In this document: positions 10,601-18,885 of the stretch, piece after piece
Layout: each line of letters begins with the position of its first letter
Numbering within the stretch: the first letter of the stretch is position 1
From: Saccoglossus kowalevskii
Taxonomy: Eukaryota > Hemichordata > Enteropneusta > Harrimaniidae
NCBI RefSeq assembly: GCF_000003605.2
Contig: NW_003131859.1
Coordinates: 447,622 to 476,077 of the forward strand
DNA length: 28,456 nt
Direction: 5' to 3'
Notes under the pieces: model-generated
What the model saw: only the letters and a program-made list of their open reading frames with translations
Told to the model about the DNA's origin: nothing
The model's database searches: none
Program-made: the position numbers and the translations under genes

Positions 10601-13383
10601 TTTCTTAAGTCAAAATCAAATAAATTTATTGTTGTTGTTTTCACAGTACCATCTCATTATTTTCTGAATTAATATTATGTCAAATGTATGAGTTGGTGAT
10701 ACATAAAAAATATTCCAACCTCTATATAAAGACTGGTCACTATACACAGGTTCGGCTACAACTCAAATTATGAAGTTTAAAAGGTAGGAACATTTTTGAA
10801 AAATATATAGACAAAATATGTTGATGACTTTATAGAGAGAAGATTTATCAGAACAGTAGATTTGGACATAAATAACCCTGCCTTTCAGACTAGCAGTATA
10901 TCTGATGTCAAAGCCATTTAATTGTATTTATAATAATAGAAAATGGTGGGATTATACCAAAGTGAATTCTCAAAGACATGGAATAAAAAAGACTGATGGG
11001 TGGGACCCTTTATCTCATTAATTGAAGCCGAGAATGTACACAACATATGAGTGACACAAATTAATGCTGTTTGCAGCTATATTGTATAGATATACCCTTT
11101 GAAAAGAGAATAATCAGTTCATCTTTGTCGGTAGTTTATTGTTATAAGATTGAAGGTCAAATCTGAATGTCAATTTTCACAACCTTTAAATTTTAGTGTT
11201 TGATGCATGGCTGCATAGGGTGTAGCACATACTGTGAATGCATTAAATATTCACTGGGTTTTAATTTTGTTATTTTCGTTGATCAGTAAAATTCGCTGAA
11301 TTAAATTCACATGAACATCATAGAATAATAGAACTTATTGTTTTTCCTATCAAGTGAAATTTCTCAAAACATCAAAATAGTGAAAATAAATGGTTTTACA
11401 GTATGTATGTACAAACCCACATAAAAGTGACAAAGATCTACTGCTTTTATATTTTCACACAGTTTTAATTTAGTTAATCTGTCTCAGAAAAATCTTTTTC
11501 ATATTTTTTTTTCAACTCAGTTAGAATATATGCAACACGCAGCACAAGAAAGGAGACTTATGTATTAACAATGAGCGGCAAATAAATAATGACTCTGAGT
11601 CCCAATTCTATACAGCAAGACTAAGCCCCAATTTTGCCAGTTTACCGGGTACTTCTCCTTCATTGCAATATTTCTTATACAGGCTTCGTAAGAATGAAAC
11701 ACAGTGTAAAGAAAGAAGTTTTTTGTTTCTTATTTTAGAAAAAAATTGGCTAGTGAGTAATTAATTTTCAAAGCACTTTTACCAAATTCAGACAGCTGAT
11801 AAAATATCTGAAAATACTGTAAAATATTTTATTTTCGCTTAAAATTAATTTTCAAAATTTTTGCTGAAGAAATGATTCAGTGAAAATAAAATCCAGCGAA
11901 TATACCTTTTTTCCTATATTTTACATTCAACTTGTCAAAAATCAGTGAAAATAAATTCCATACAAAACACCCAAAAAGTACTTACAGCGAAAATTAATTT
12001 CGGCTAAAATAAAGTATTCTACAGTATTTCCAGAGTTTATTAGTGGGTATACAAAGCATTGCTTCCCCCCACTACAGGTTTATATTATCTACCAGTATAT
12101 GCCTTTCTTACAAAATACTGTGATGTCAGTTAAAGCATGTATTTTTTAAATTATTTATAAAACTAAATGGCCCATTTTTTGACACATTCTGTTTTATGTG
12201 TGAGCACTACACATAATAGAGATTTGTGGTGACTGAGTCTCTCCATTTGTCTTATTTAGATTTGAATGAATATGATGCAAACAGTCAGGTTTCTATATAT
12301 ATTTATAAGAATACACATGTCCTTGTTGGCTTCAGTGTATAATTTTTTTTTATAGCTGCCTAGCCCATATAGAAATTTACCTTTTTTTTCCTCTTTCTTT
12401 TTATCTCCTCCTTCGCCCTCTCCCTCTTTTGCCTCTTCTTGGTCCTCTTGTTGTTCTTCTGTCTGTTCTTCCTGTTGTGTCGTCTCCTACAACATATTGT
12501 TGCCATAGAAATCATTAGACCGAACTATAATCATTGGGTTGTTTCTTAGACAGTCAACAATTGCATCAATATTTTTATTGCCCAATTTTATAATTTGTAT
12601 TCACCAATACTTCGTTACTGGGAAAATTGAATTTACATATTAAGTAAACAAATGAGTAGATTCTCAGGAATGATGGATCACTTCAATAATTTAGTGAGGG
12701 TTATTAGAAATTAGAAAATCAATCTGTACAGAAACAATATGAGAAATGTTTCAGATAGAATGACATTAAAAACATATCTGAGACACATTTGATGAAGGAA
12801 ACCCGAACCGATTCCACCAAAATTCAAAGTTATGTCAGAAAAAGTTTAATTTGCACACACCCAGTTTCTAATAGGGCCATGAATAAGTATTACACTAATA
12901 TAGCATATGTATTCATATGTGCCCGTTTGACAATGTTTCATTATAATTGCACGACAAATAAACTTCATGTTGCCACCGTTTCTCACAGATTATTATTGCA
13001 ATAATACGCCTTATCAGTCACGTGTCAAGATGGCAATTACACGTCGTCATGGGTATTCCGACATATGTAAACAATCGAAGACTGAGTGTTAATTCCGATA
13101 TGTTAACACTTGCAGTAATAACGGCAATACTTCCTCGTGATATTTTAAATAATATAGGACAGTGTTACAAGGTGTGTTAATTAAGAAAGAACACGCATTT
13201 AACTTGACAACCGGTAATTCGATTCTGTCATTCTGATTACAAAACCAACATGGCCGCGCAGCACGGTTTTAAGTTATGCACTTTCGCGATGATTTCTTCA
13301 AAGTAAGCATGCATACCGAGACGCTGTAAAGGGCGTTAATGTAAAGACAATAAACTAACCTCTTCGTTCTGCTGTTCGGACAT
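4762..13383 (-). CDS. Seven-exon gene, 266-aa charged protein, probably ciliary; family not recognised
   Basis: I reconstructed this gene from splice sites and do not recognise the family. Exons on the minus strand are 13360-13383, 12381-12486, 10260-10365, 9361-9522, 6058-6111, 5530-5658 and 4762-4981. All six introns are GT-AG (873, 2015, 737, 3249, 399 and 548 bp) and every phase matches, giving 801 nt ending in TAA. Residues 1-43 are almost wholly Glu/Gln/Lys/Gly. Residues about 45-78 form a charged, probably helical stretch (RRHRQYKKQLNKMQETLNEE). Residues 79-133 are aromatic-rich (YTPYTPYIW; LTPYYETNTVQYLMDLP). A Lys-rich linker at 152-163 precedes a conserved-looking C-terminal half (IDWSDVPKLREEL; HPVTKSHMKVTCNAYLGTTPGSK). 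There is no signal peptide or membrane segment. An RFX X-box 134 bp upstream suggests a ciliary or axonemal role; that is inference. A further small exon in the 3.2-kb intron 4 cannot be excluded. Confidence 0.85.
5139..5362. mobile_element. MITE family M4, copy b, with TA target duplication
   Basis: This element lies in intron 6 of the seven-exon gene. It is bounded by TA on both sides (5139-5140 and 5361-5362). The left end CTCTAGGCACAACAAAAGTA pairs with the right end, whose reverse complement is CTCTTGATGCAACAATGGCA. The inverted similarity continues through CCTTCATCTTTATAAATATT to about 60 bp per arm. It is non-coding, 220 bp between the TAs. The TA duplication is typical of Tc1/mariner-type and some other TA-targeting transposases. 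Copy a lies at 2519-2788. Confidence 0.85.
6112..6564. other. Intron 4 of the seven-exon gene, first part; nothing further seen
   Basis: This is AT-rich intron sequence with no exon-like frame or element ends recognised. A locally more GC-rich patch sits near 6415-6460. Confidence 0.4.
6565..6783. mobile_element. MITE family M1, copy b
   Basis: It lies in intron 4 of the seven-exon gene. The left end ACACTGTAAAAGGATTAATT and the right end, whose reverse complement reads ATACTGTAAAAAGATTACTG, form inverted termini with the shared CACTGGGTTTTAATTTTGC interior. It is close to copy a over both arms but carries roughly 55 bp of extra central sequence (about 6648-6700). It has no coding capacity. 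Confidence 0.85.
6790..7620. other. Intron 4 continued, no further gene seen
   Basis: This is AT-rich sequence. The frame at 6908-7135 (minus) has no family resemblance. A short C-run occurs near 7428-7434. Nothing else could be supported. Confidence 0.35.
7639..7673. repeat. (TA)n microsatellite
   Basis: An uninterrupted TA dinucleotide run of about 35 bp, with shorter TA runs on both sides (7620-7630 and 7675-7680). It lies inside intron 4 of the seven-exon gene. Confidence 0.95.
7680..9360. other. Intron 4 remainder, AT-rich, nothing supported
   Basis: This is very AT-rich intron sequence with scattered poly-T and poly-A. I searched for an additional exon between exons 4 and 5 and found none that keeps phase. 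Phase already agrees without one. Confidence 0.4.
9940..10117. mobile_element. MITE family M2, copy a (left end decayed)
   Basis: It lies in intron 3 of the seven-exon gene. It carries the family interior AGACTTTATTTTAGCTAAAA then TATGGAATTTATTTTCACTG, and a right end TAAATTCCTAGAGACAATAT running into TTTTACAG. The left CTGTA terminus is no longer clear. Better copies are at 11815-12026 and 18674-18885. It is non-coding. Confidence 0.65.
10447..10490 (+). repeat. Fragment of the GC-rich CACCTGCGCATGCG repeat
   Basis: GTCGCCACCTGTGCATGCG followed by TAAGATGGC matches about 20 of 23 bases of the left end of the repeat at 14067-14193. The match then stops. It is probably a truncated copy, in intron 2 of the seven-exon gene. 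Confidence 0.45.
10500..11229. other. Intron 2, first part; nothing supported
   Basis: AT-rich sequence without exon-like frames or element ends. Confidence 0.35.
11230..11404. mobile_element. MITE family M1, copy c (more diverged)
   Basis: TACTGTGAATGCATTAAATA then TTCACTGGGTTTTAATTTTG at the left matches copies a and b. The right end TGAAAATAAATGGTTTTACAG closes the element. The middle is more diverged, suggesting an older insertion. It lies in intron 2 of the seven-exon gene. Confidence 0.7.
11815..12026. mobile_element. MITE family M2, copy b (best-preserved ends)
   Basis: The left end TACTGTAAAATATTTTATTT and the reverse complement of the right end, TACTGTAGAATACTTTATTT, give inverted termini of about 40 bp that continue into AAAATTAATTTTC. 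TA sits at both edges and could be the target duplication. It is non-coding, about 212 bp. The interior block with AATTCCATACAAAAC is shared with copy c at 18674-18885. Confidence 0.85.
12490..13359. other. Intron 1 of the seven-exon gene
   Basis: An 873-bp intron next to the 24-nt first coding exon. From about 13020 the sequence becomes richer in CpG than the rest of the gene, as expected near a promoter. The frame at 12789-13004 (plus) has no family resemblance. No element was recognised. Confidence 0.4.
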
Positions 13384-13516
13384 GTTGACGTTTGAGTGGG
13401 AAAGCTAGAAAAAAAGATTGCAAACCACGTCAGTACACAGGTACGATGTCAGGTAGGCAAAACACGTCCCGCGGTTACTAATATAATACCCTATACCCGT
13501 GTAGCGTTTCATGACT

Positions 13517-13530
13517 GTCGCCATAGTGAC
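13517..13530 (-). promoter_or_regulatory. RFX X-box in the promoter of the seven-exon gene
   Basis: GTCGCCATAGTGAC fits the ciliary X-box consensus RYYNYY-AT-RRNRAC at every position, and so does its reverse complement. It lies 134 bp upstream of the start codon at 13383. RFX transcription factors bind this motif in promoters of ciliary genes in nematodes, flies and vertebrates. An inverted CCAAT-type word (ATCCAATCA, about 13547) and a TCATGTGAC E-box (about 13572) are nearby. Function is inferred from motif and position only. Confidence 0.6.
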
Positions 13531-13619
13531 TATTGTCCTGTCAATTATCCAATCATTACGCTCAGCTCGAATCATGTGACGACAGAGCTCAAGGCCTTTG
13601 TTTTTGACCCCAGTCACTC

Positions 13620-14066
13620 ATAATTGGAGTCGAACAACATTCCTTCGGTGATTTAAAGATAACGCTTCAACTGAGAAGGGTGTGTTACATGTAAGTTCAC
13701 TAACAGGTGTTTTCCGCGTTAATGTGAAATAACGACGTAGATGTACACAGCTCCCCTCCCTCTTATCGACCACCGGCAAATGTTATTATGTCTTAATTAT
13801 TGCAAATTTGATACGTTCTTTATGGATTTTTTTATTTTGAATCTGTGCAGGATATACTCAAAATGTGTAAATATATATATATACTTTTTTTTTTTAATTT
13901 GAAAGACAGATATGATGTTTGGAACTGCTGTATGTTCGCATTTTATTGATAATATTACAAGTTTATCACCATTTAAAGTTTCTGACGTTGATACTTTTCA
14001 TCTCCTCGTCGTTTGCTTCTACTAAAAAGTTTAGTTTTCGTATTAAATTTAAAGCCGGAGAGTTTT
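13620..14066. other. Spacer upstream of the seven-exon gene
   Basis: No gene was seen. A TATATATATAT run followed by poly-T lies at about 13872-13895. The short frame at 13919-14128 is not supported as coding. Confidence 0.35.
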
Positions 14067-14193
14067 CACCTGCGCATGCGTCAGATGGCCATAGCGTGTC
14101 ATTGGCTACAAATAAGCGTCTACCATGAGCCTTTGCGGTTTAGCGTGTGTTGTTACCGTCGATTGGGGCTCAATTCCCGCGCGTGCGCAGGTG
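14067..14193. repeat. GC-rich inverted-ended repeat, copy 1
   Basis: The left end CACCTGCGCATGCG (14067-14080) pairs with the right end CGCGTGCGCAGGTG (14180-14193) with one mismatch. The interior includes ATGGCCATAGCGTG and CCATGAGCCTTTGC. A diverged copy in opposite orientation lies at 17796-17920. Similarity between the two runs some 10-30 bp beyond these ends, so the true borders are uncertain. It is CpG-rich against an AT-rich background. Short overlapping frames here are not genes. Confidence 0.65.
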
Positions 14194-14399
14194 ACGACCC
14201 TCGACCTGAGAAATCAACTATTCACAAGAGCTGAACAGCATGAAAACACTTTCAAGAATTTAAATCTGAAAGAAAAGTTCAATTTCTTATTAAGTTGCCA
14301 AAAAATGGCAGTACCTCTTGCTCAATACCTACAAATTTAATTTAAACTTGAGGCAGCAACACCATCATAACTCAATTACATAATTGGGTCACTAATAAC

Positions 14400-14572
14400 A
14401 ATGTATAAGTGTAATAGCTTATTTCTTCAAAATATTTTTCTTAAAGATTTTTTTCTCCTCTTTTGTAATTATTAGCTATTTTTATTAATGTTTGTATTGT
14501 TTTTTTTATTGTCATGTATCGATTTTCATCCATTCCAATGGATGTTAAGAGATTAAAGATTATTATTATTAA
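14400..14572 (+). repeat. Probable 3' tail of a LINE or SINE
   Basis: The stretch ends TTAAGAGATTAAAGATTATT followed by ATTATTAAAG. A diverged body with a short ATT-repeat tail is typical of 3' ends of non-LTR elements and their SINEs. The 5' limit is not visible and no coding part was found, so this is a tentative call. Confidence 0.35.
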
Positions 14573-14754
14573 AGCAACACGGTCGCTAATACACAGAGCC
14601 CCGCGAACTCCACACAGTTCGATGAGCTTTACTTTTCATTGCGTAAAGCGCAAAGACCTATGGGAAGAAGACTGTGCGTGCCGTTCAACATAGGTTCCAT
14701 ACAACGTGTACAATTCATCAATTTCAGTGATGTTATTCATGATGTTCTAATGCT

Positions 14755-14975
14755 GTGGCGGCGGCAGAGGGGTGTGATCGAAACCCCCTCTCGAAAAATG
14801 TTGGGGAGGCGTCAACCCCCCCCCCCCCCCGTCGCCCCTCCAAAATCAAGCTGAAACCCTTCGTGCCAGCAAAATTTTCCCATCAAAATGCAGGAAATAG
14901 CGTTTCAAGGGGTCTATATTTCAAAATTTTAAGGGGGAGTATGCCCCGGACCCTTCGGCACAAGGTTGGTGAGCA
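14755..14975. repeat. GC-rich dispersed repeat fragment with poly-C
   Basis: The composition is unlike its surroundings: GATCGAAACCCCCTCTCG, GGGGAGGCGTCAACC, a 15-C run at 14816-14830, GTCGCCCCTCC, AAAATGCAGGAAATAGCG and GGGGGAGTATGCCCCGGACC. The phrasing resembles a dispersed repeat found in several marine invertebrate genomes, as I remember it. I cannot give the family. The overlapping open frames at 14639-14854 and 14755-14985 are best explained by this repeat, not by genes. Confidence 0.5.
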
Positions 14976-14984
14976 GACTCTGTA

Positions 14985-15448
14985 ACGAGAACCTTATTTG
15001 ACCAATAAGGCGTTGAAAAGTAAAAAATCAGGCAGTTTACGATAAATAAATTTACATATATTGAACATTTTTTTTAAATTCCTTTTTCATGTTTTATTGA
15101 TTCATATTACTATTATTTATATTATTATCGCCAGTTTTTCAATAGTAGTTTTTTTTTTTTAAATCATTTTCGTGCTTTAAATAGTAATTTTTGTAGAATT
15201 TGTATGTGTTCTAGTAGTTAGTATAACCATGGAGGTAAAAAAAAGAGTTTCAATAAACTATGTTCGGACGATAGAGGGCGTAGTTATGACAACGATGCCA
15301 AGTGGATACAGATAACAGTGTTATCAGTCAAAATAGTTAAAATATTACTACTGGTAAATTGTTTTGATACTGAAGGCGTGATTTACACTGGCAACATGAG
15401 TATTTTGCCAGCCTCTTGACCAATTCACACACATGAAACAAACTGTGA
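14985..15448. other. Spacer, nothing supported
   Basis: AT-rich sequence with poly-T runs (15068-15075, 15151-15160). No gene or element ends recognised. Confidence 0.35.
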
Positions 15449-15866
15449 AGAGGGGCGACAAGGAGGGGGTAGCTGGTACAGGTTACAGGGAATAAACTAA
15501 ACGGCATTTTACGTTTTTACAGGAAATAAAATGAAAGTTCCATTTACAGTAAAAAATATTTTTTTTACACTTTACAGATAAAGCAAATTCCTAATTACAG
15601 TTTATATTGTTATAATATGTTTGATAATTTGTGTTTAAGAATCAAATTGAAAATTGCGTACGAATTACGAATTTGGAAAATGCTTTATACGCTTACAAAA
15701 AATAGTATTTTTGTACAAATTACGGACGAATAAAATAGTTGATTACATTTTACACCTTGTCAATGTCTACAAATTTACGTGTTGTATTCATTTAAATTAC
15801 ATTATTACGAAAATAAAAACTATTGATTACAGCTTACGAAAAAAAAAACCTTGCCGACCCTCTATG
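15449..15866. mobile_element. TTACA-rich element with short inverted ends
   Basis: AGAGGGGCGACAAGG near 15449 and CCTTGCCGACCCTCT near 15850-15864 are inverted with 12 of 15 matches. Between them the sequence is dominated by TTACA, TTACG and TTTACAG words at irregular 10-25 bp spacing. It is non-coding. Its right end abuts the splice donor of the THAP exon and supplies the last residues of that exon's open frame. Family unknown; the boundaries are moderately uncertain. Confidence 0.45.
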
Positions 15867-15880
15867 AAGGATAACTTTAC

Positions 15881-16222
15881 CTCTCCGCTGCTTTGCTTGT
15901 CAGATCCAGCTTTCGATTGAGCGTTGCCTTCCTCGGTAGTATTCTGGCATTTTAGTGGAACCGCGTCGGGCTTCAACTTTTTCCGAACCAAGTCTCCACC
16001 AAGTATGACAACGGCGCCGAATGCCGATTTATCAAAGTGATCTTCGCATACCAATTTATTCTCATCGTAGATGTAATCGGCCACATCGATATTCATACCA
16101 ATATTACGTAACCATTGTTCACACAAGTTTCGTTCAGTTGTGGGATTCGGTATAGGAAAAAAGGTTTTCGTCGTTTCACTACGCTGATCGTTTTCGCATC
16201 CATCGTACAGACACCGAGACAT
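15881..16222 (-). CDS. THAP zinc-finger exon (isolated, 114 codons to a splice donor)
   Basis: The frame starts MSRCLYDGCEND and carries a full THAP signature, a zinc-dependent DNA-binding domain. It has C4 and C9 (C-x4-C), FFPIP at 21-25, W37, C59-x2-H62 followed by F63, and the P-containing box KLKPDAVP at 82-89. After about residue 92 it becomes Ser/Gly/Gln-rich. A good donor (GAGAG|GTAAAG) follows codon 114. Without splicing the frame ends 17 residues later at 15827, inside a repeat. I found no downstream exon in 13.4-15.8 kb and no transposase body. It may therefore be a short THAP gene, the 5' exon of a gene whose other exons I missed, or a remnant of a THAP-type transposase gene. The domain call is firm and the gene model is not. 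Confidence 0.7.
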
Positions 16223-16379
16223 TGTAACTACTATGCACTATGCATAACAGAGTTGTTGAATAGCAACGCAATCACTGAACAACCACTGTGTACGAAGGCG
16301 CGACATTGCCATGTAAATCATTATCGGATAATAAAATCTAATGAAATGTTGGCATAATAGACTCTTGTTAAACTTCTTG

Positions 16380-16560
16380 TCCGTTATTCTCGATAATATT
16401 ATTTAAAGGGCGGCAGTCGTCGAGCCGCGTCCTGTTCGATATGGGACTCATAGCGACGTGCACAACGCGTAGAAAATACATTGTTTATTTACATGAAATC
16501 TCAACACGCGCTGCGCGACGACCACCGCGCTTTAAGTTCAACAGTTGTTAAAAGTTATAT
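16380..16560. promoter_or_regulatory. CpG-rich patch upstream of the THAP exon
   Basis: This segment is denser in CG dinucleotides than its neighbourhood (GGCGGCAGTCGTCGAGCCGCG; CACGCGCTGCGCGACGACC). It lies 160-340 bp upstream of the THAP start codon, where a promoter would be expected. No specific factor site is claimed. Confidence 0.3.
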
Positions 16561-16568
16561 TCCCTCAT

Positions 16569-16847
16569 CTTTCGTTCTTATCATCTTAGTTTGTCTACTG
16601 ACATCATCCCGTTCAACTACCGCATCAACCTTTGCTACGTTTTTTCCTCCGATAATAATATCTAATTCTAACAGTTTTCCGTTTTTATCCGATATTATCG
16701 TCCCAATTAAATACCGCACGGCATTTGGTACGTTTTTTCTCCAATAAAATTGATACTAATATCCAAGTAGTTATCAATAGTATCGGAGAAAAAAGAACTT
16801 TCCCAGTAGTTAGACGATATGATGATTAGAGAAAACGAACTTGCTTA
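16569..16847. repeat. Imperfect foldback, possibly a decayed MITE
   Basis: TTCGTTCTTATCATC then TTTGTCTACTG (16569-16602) resembles the reverse complement of 16810-16847. Inside, ACGTTTTTTCCTCCGATAAT (16637-16656) pairs with the reverse complement of TATCGGAGAAAAAAGAAC (16779-16796). A further direct copy, GTACGTTTTTTCTCC, lies at 16728. Arms are imperfect and no target duplication is evident. The open frame at 16481-16747 (plus) across it is not supported as a gene. Confidence 0.35.
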
Positions 16848-16869
16848 ATTATGGCCCAAACAAAGATGT

Positions 16870-16989
16870 CTAACTTAGACGTAGCCTGACGAGTCGCGCC
16901 CTCCGCGGTGCTCCAAACCCAACATCTCAACACATGATGCCGTTCGGCCGGTGAGGGTGCTAATACACCTACACGTCAGGCTAACTTAG
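16870..16989. repeat. Short GC-rich inverted-ended unit between direct repeats
   Basis: AGCCTGACG (16883-16891) and CGTCAGGCT (16974-16982) are perfect inverted 9-mers about 80 bp apart, enclosing GC-rich sequence (GTCGCGCCCTCCGCGG; CGTTCGGCCGGTGAGG). CTAACTTAG occurs as a direct repeat at 16870-16878 and 16981-16989. The inverted and direct repeats overlap on one side, so they do not fit a simple element plus target-site duplication. Confidence 0.4.
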
Positions 16990-17031
16990 GCGGCATTAAA
17001 CGATAATATTGGACAACGTTAAAAAGTGCAA

Positions 17032-17219
17032 CGTCGCGCCCAATCTGATTAAAATCCGATGTAGTTCTTAGAAAAACCAAAAAAATCGACATATTCAAAC
17101 TAAAATACAAATAAATATAATATATAGGGTTATATAAAAAAAAAAAAAAAAAAAAATAAAAAAAAAAAAAAAATGGAGCCTCATACCTACATCGGATTTT
17201 AATCAGATTGCGTCGCGCC
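17032..17219. repeat. 9-bp target-site duplication flanking the 170-bp MITE
   Basis: CGTCGCGCC occurs at 17032-17040 and again at 17211-17219, directly abutting both ends of the element at 17041-17210. Nine-base duplications are characteristic of Mutator-like elements. An 8-bp hAT duplication extended by a chance base cannot be excluded. Confidence 0.85.
17041..17210. mobile_element. 170-bp MITE with perfect 24-bp terminal inverted repeats
   Basis: The first 24 bases (17041-17064, beginning CAATCTGATTAAAATCCGAT) are the exact reverse complement of the last 24 (17187-17210). The interior is AT-rich and includes an A-run of about 36 bases with one T (17136-17173). There is no coding capacity. 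Perfect ends and a perfect 9-bp flanking duplication argue for a recent insertion by an autonomous partner elsewhere, probably Mutator-like from the duplication length. The long minus-strand frame across it is not a gene. Confidence 0.9.
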
Positions 17220-17795
17220 CTTCTCAATAGTAGTCTTAGACTATTCTTCTAGAATCCGATTATACAGATTATTAAAGATTGCCAATACTGGTTATTTCTT
17301 ACTTTTGTTGTTTTATCATTTCTAGTCGTGTAGTATGTTGTAACCATACTGCTGTACTTTTCTTGAACAATGTTTCATCAATACTGTCGATCAAGACTAA
17401 GCCCTGGTTTGTTTGATTACAAGGCAGATGCCTGCTACAAATCTGTAACACAACAAAGCTATAAATATCATAATACACTTTATTTTACGTCTGTTTATAT
17501 CTCCATGCTTTATATATGGTCCTTTTTGTATTTCGGGGATGAATGGGAGACGATGTTTTTATGAAAAAACACGCATTGACAGCAGAGACCACCAGATTTC
17601 CCAGCATACCTTGCAGATTATACATTTCATCGTGGCTATCATTTCTATGTGTTTTGTTTCACTACTGGGCCACTCATGAACATAATCCCAACATGATACA
17701 CATAGGTTATACAAGATATTTCAGCGATTGTTTCCCGTCTTGGAGGGGACCGAGTGATAAGTAAACAATGGCCAGTGTTAAAACAGGAGGGTCGT
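17220..17795. other. Spacer, nothing supported
   Basis: No splice-bounded frame, RNA or repeat ends seen. The frames at 17370-17564 and 17543-17764 lack any recognisable domain. Confidence 0.35.
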
Positions 17796-17920
17796 CACCT
17801 ACGCGAGCGCAGGAGTCGAGTCAAATCGACAATAACAAATGCTAAAAAATGCAAAGGCTCATGGGTAGACACTTGTTTGTGAACAATGACGCGCTAAGGC
17901 CATCTGGCGCATGCTTTAAC
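17796..17920. repeat. GC-rich inverted-ended repeat, copy 2 (opposite orientation)
   Basis: It begins GGGTCGTCACCTACGCGAGC and includes GCAAAGGCTCATGGGTAGAC and GGCCATCTGGCGCATGC. These match the reverse complement of 14067-14193. The far end is decayed, but weaker similarity (CACGGCTTTCAATT) runs to about 17940. It is separated from copy 1 by 3.6 kb containing the THAP exon. Flanks outside and inside the two copies do not match each other. Confidence 0.6.
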
Positions 17921-17940
17921 TATGTCACGGCTTTCAATTC

Positions 17941-18673
17941 GAACATAGAGGGCATATTTTACAGTTAATGTAACACTAGTCCATGGCACACAATTACTAG
18001 AAATATTTTGTTGTAGTATTTTCAGCAGGCATCATCAATAGCTAGCTTTATTTGGTTAAATAACACCATAACAAAATAAATATTTATCAAAGTAGATTTT
18101 AATTCATTACTCATGAAAAACTACTTAAGTGCATCTGTAATGTGTTAATAATATACGACAACACCACATGTATGATTTCCAAAAAAAAATATGAAGACAC
18201 AATCACATTCTTTATAGAAAATGCTAAATTAGAATTATAGTACTGGTAATAGAACCAACACTCCTGTTTGTGTTTGAACTCCAAGCTCAAAAGCCAACAT
18301 CTGGTCCTTTGCTCTACCAGAAATTGTATATCGGATAATGCACTCTTGTTGTGCATCTTCAGATATTCAACCTAACCTTGGTCTTCGTGTAATTCAATAC
18401 ATAAATAATTGTACTCCACTTATGCATTGTTACATACACGTGCCATGTAGTCTCATAAAATAAAGACTGGGGACACCTTTCATACAGTCGTAGAACAACT
18501 GTTTCTTTATTGTATAAGAAAAACACAAATATGACAAATATGAAAATACAAATACGTATTTTCAAAAGGCTGTAGTGGTTTACATTTCAAAAAAATGATA
18601 TCTTCCACAACACGTCTCGTTCTGTTGATGGCAAGGAAACAGATAGAGGTGTTCCAATTTTGTCTGAAAGCAA
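17941..18673. other. Spacer, nothing supported
   Basis: AT-rich sequence. The minus-strand frames at 18111-18356 and 18359-18565 show no family resemblance. Confidence 0.35.
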
Positions 18674-18885
18674 TACTGGAGACTACTTTATTTTCGCTTG
18701 GAATTTTATTTCGCTATTTTTGCTGGAGGGATAATTCCGTGAAAATAAAATCCAGGGAATATACCTTTTTTCCTATATTTCACATTAAACTGATCAAAAA
18801 TCAGTGAAAATAAATTCCATACAAAACGCCTAAAAAGCCTTTTCAGCGAAAATTAATTCCAACAAAAATAAAGTATTCCACAGTA
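18674..18885. mobile_element. MITE family M2, copy c
   Basis: The left end TACTGGAGACTACTTTATTT pairs with the reverse complement of the right end, TACTGTGGAATACTTTATTT. The interior CAGTGAAAATAAATTCCATA then CAAAAC is nearly identical to copy b (11815-12026). The element is non-coding, with TA at both edges. It lies about 380 bp beyond the SDF2 stop codon. Confidence 0.85.

Noticed and set aside
14639-14985. Two overlapping frames with Pro/Arg-rich translations
   Set aside because: They coincide with a GC-rich dispersed repeat containing a 15-C run.
16481-16747. Plus-strand frame with a hydrophobic stretch resembling a secreted or membrane peptide
   Set aside because: It crosses an imperfect foldback, has a low-complexity Ser/Thr/Phe composition, and lacks any conserved motif.
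14067-17940. A single 3.9-kb THAP transposon bounded by the two opposed GC-rich repeats
   Set aside because: Not accepted as a feature. The repeat has its own inverted ends, no transposase body lies between, and no target duplication was found. It is kept only as a finding to test.
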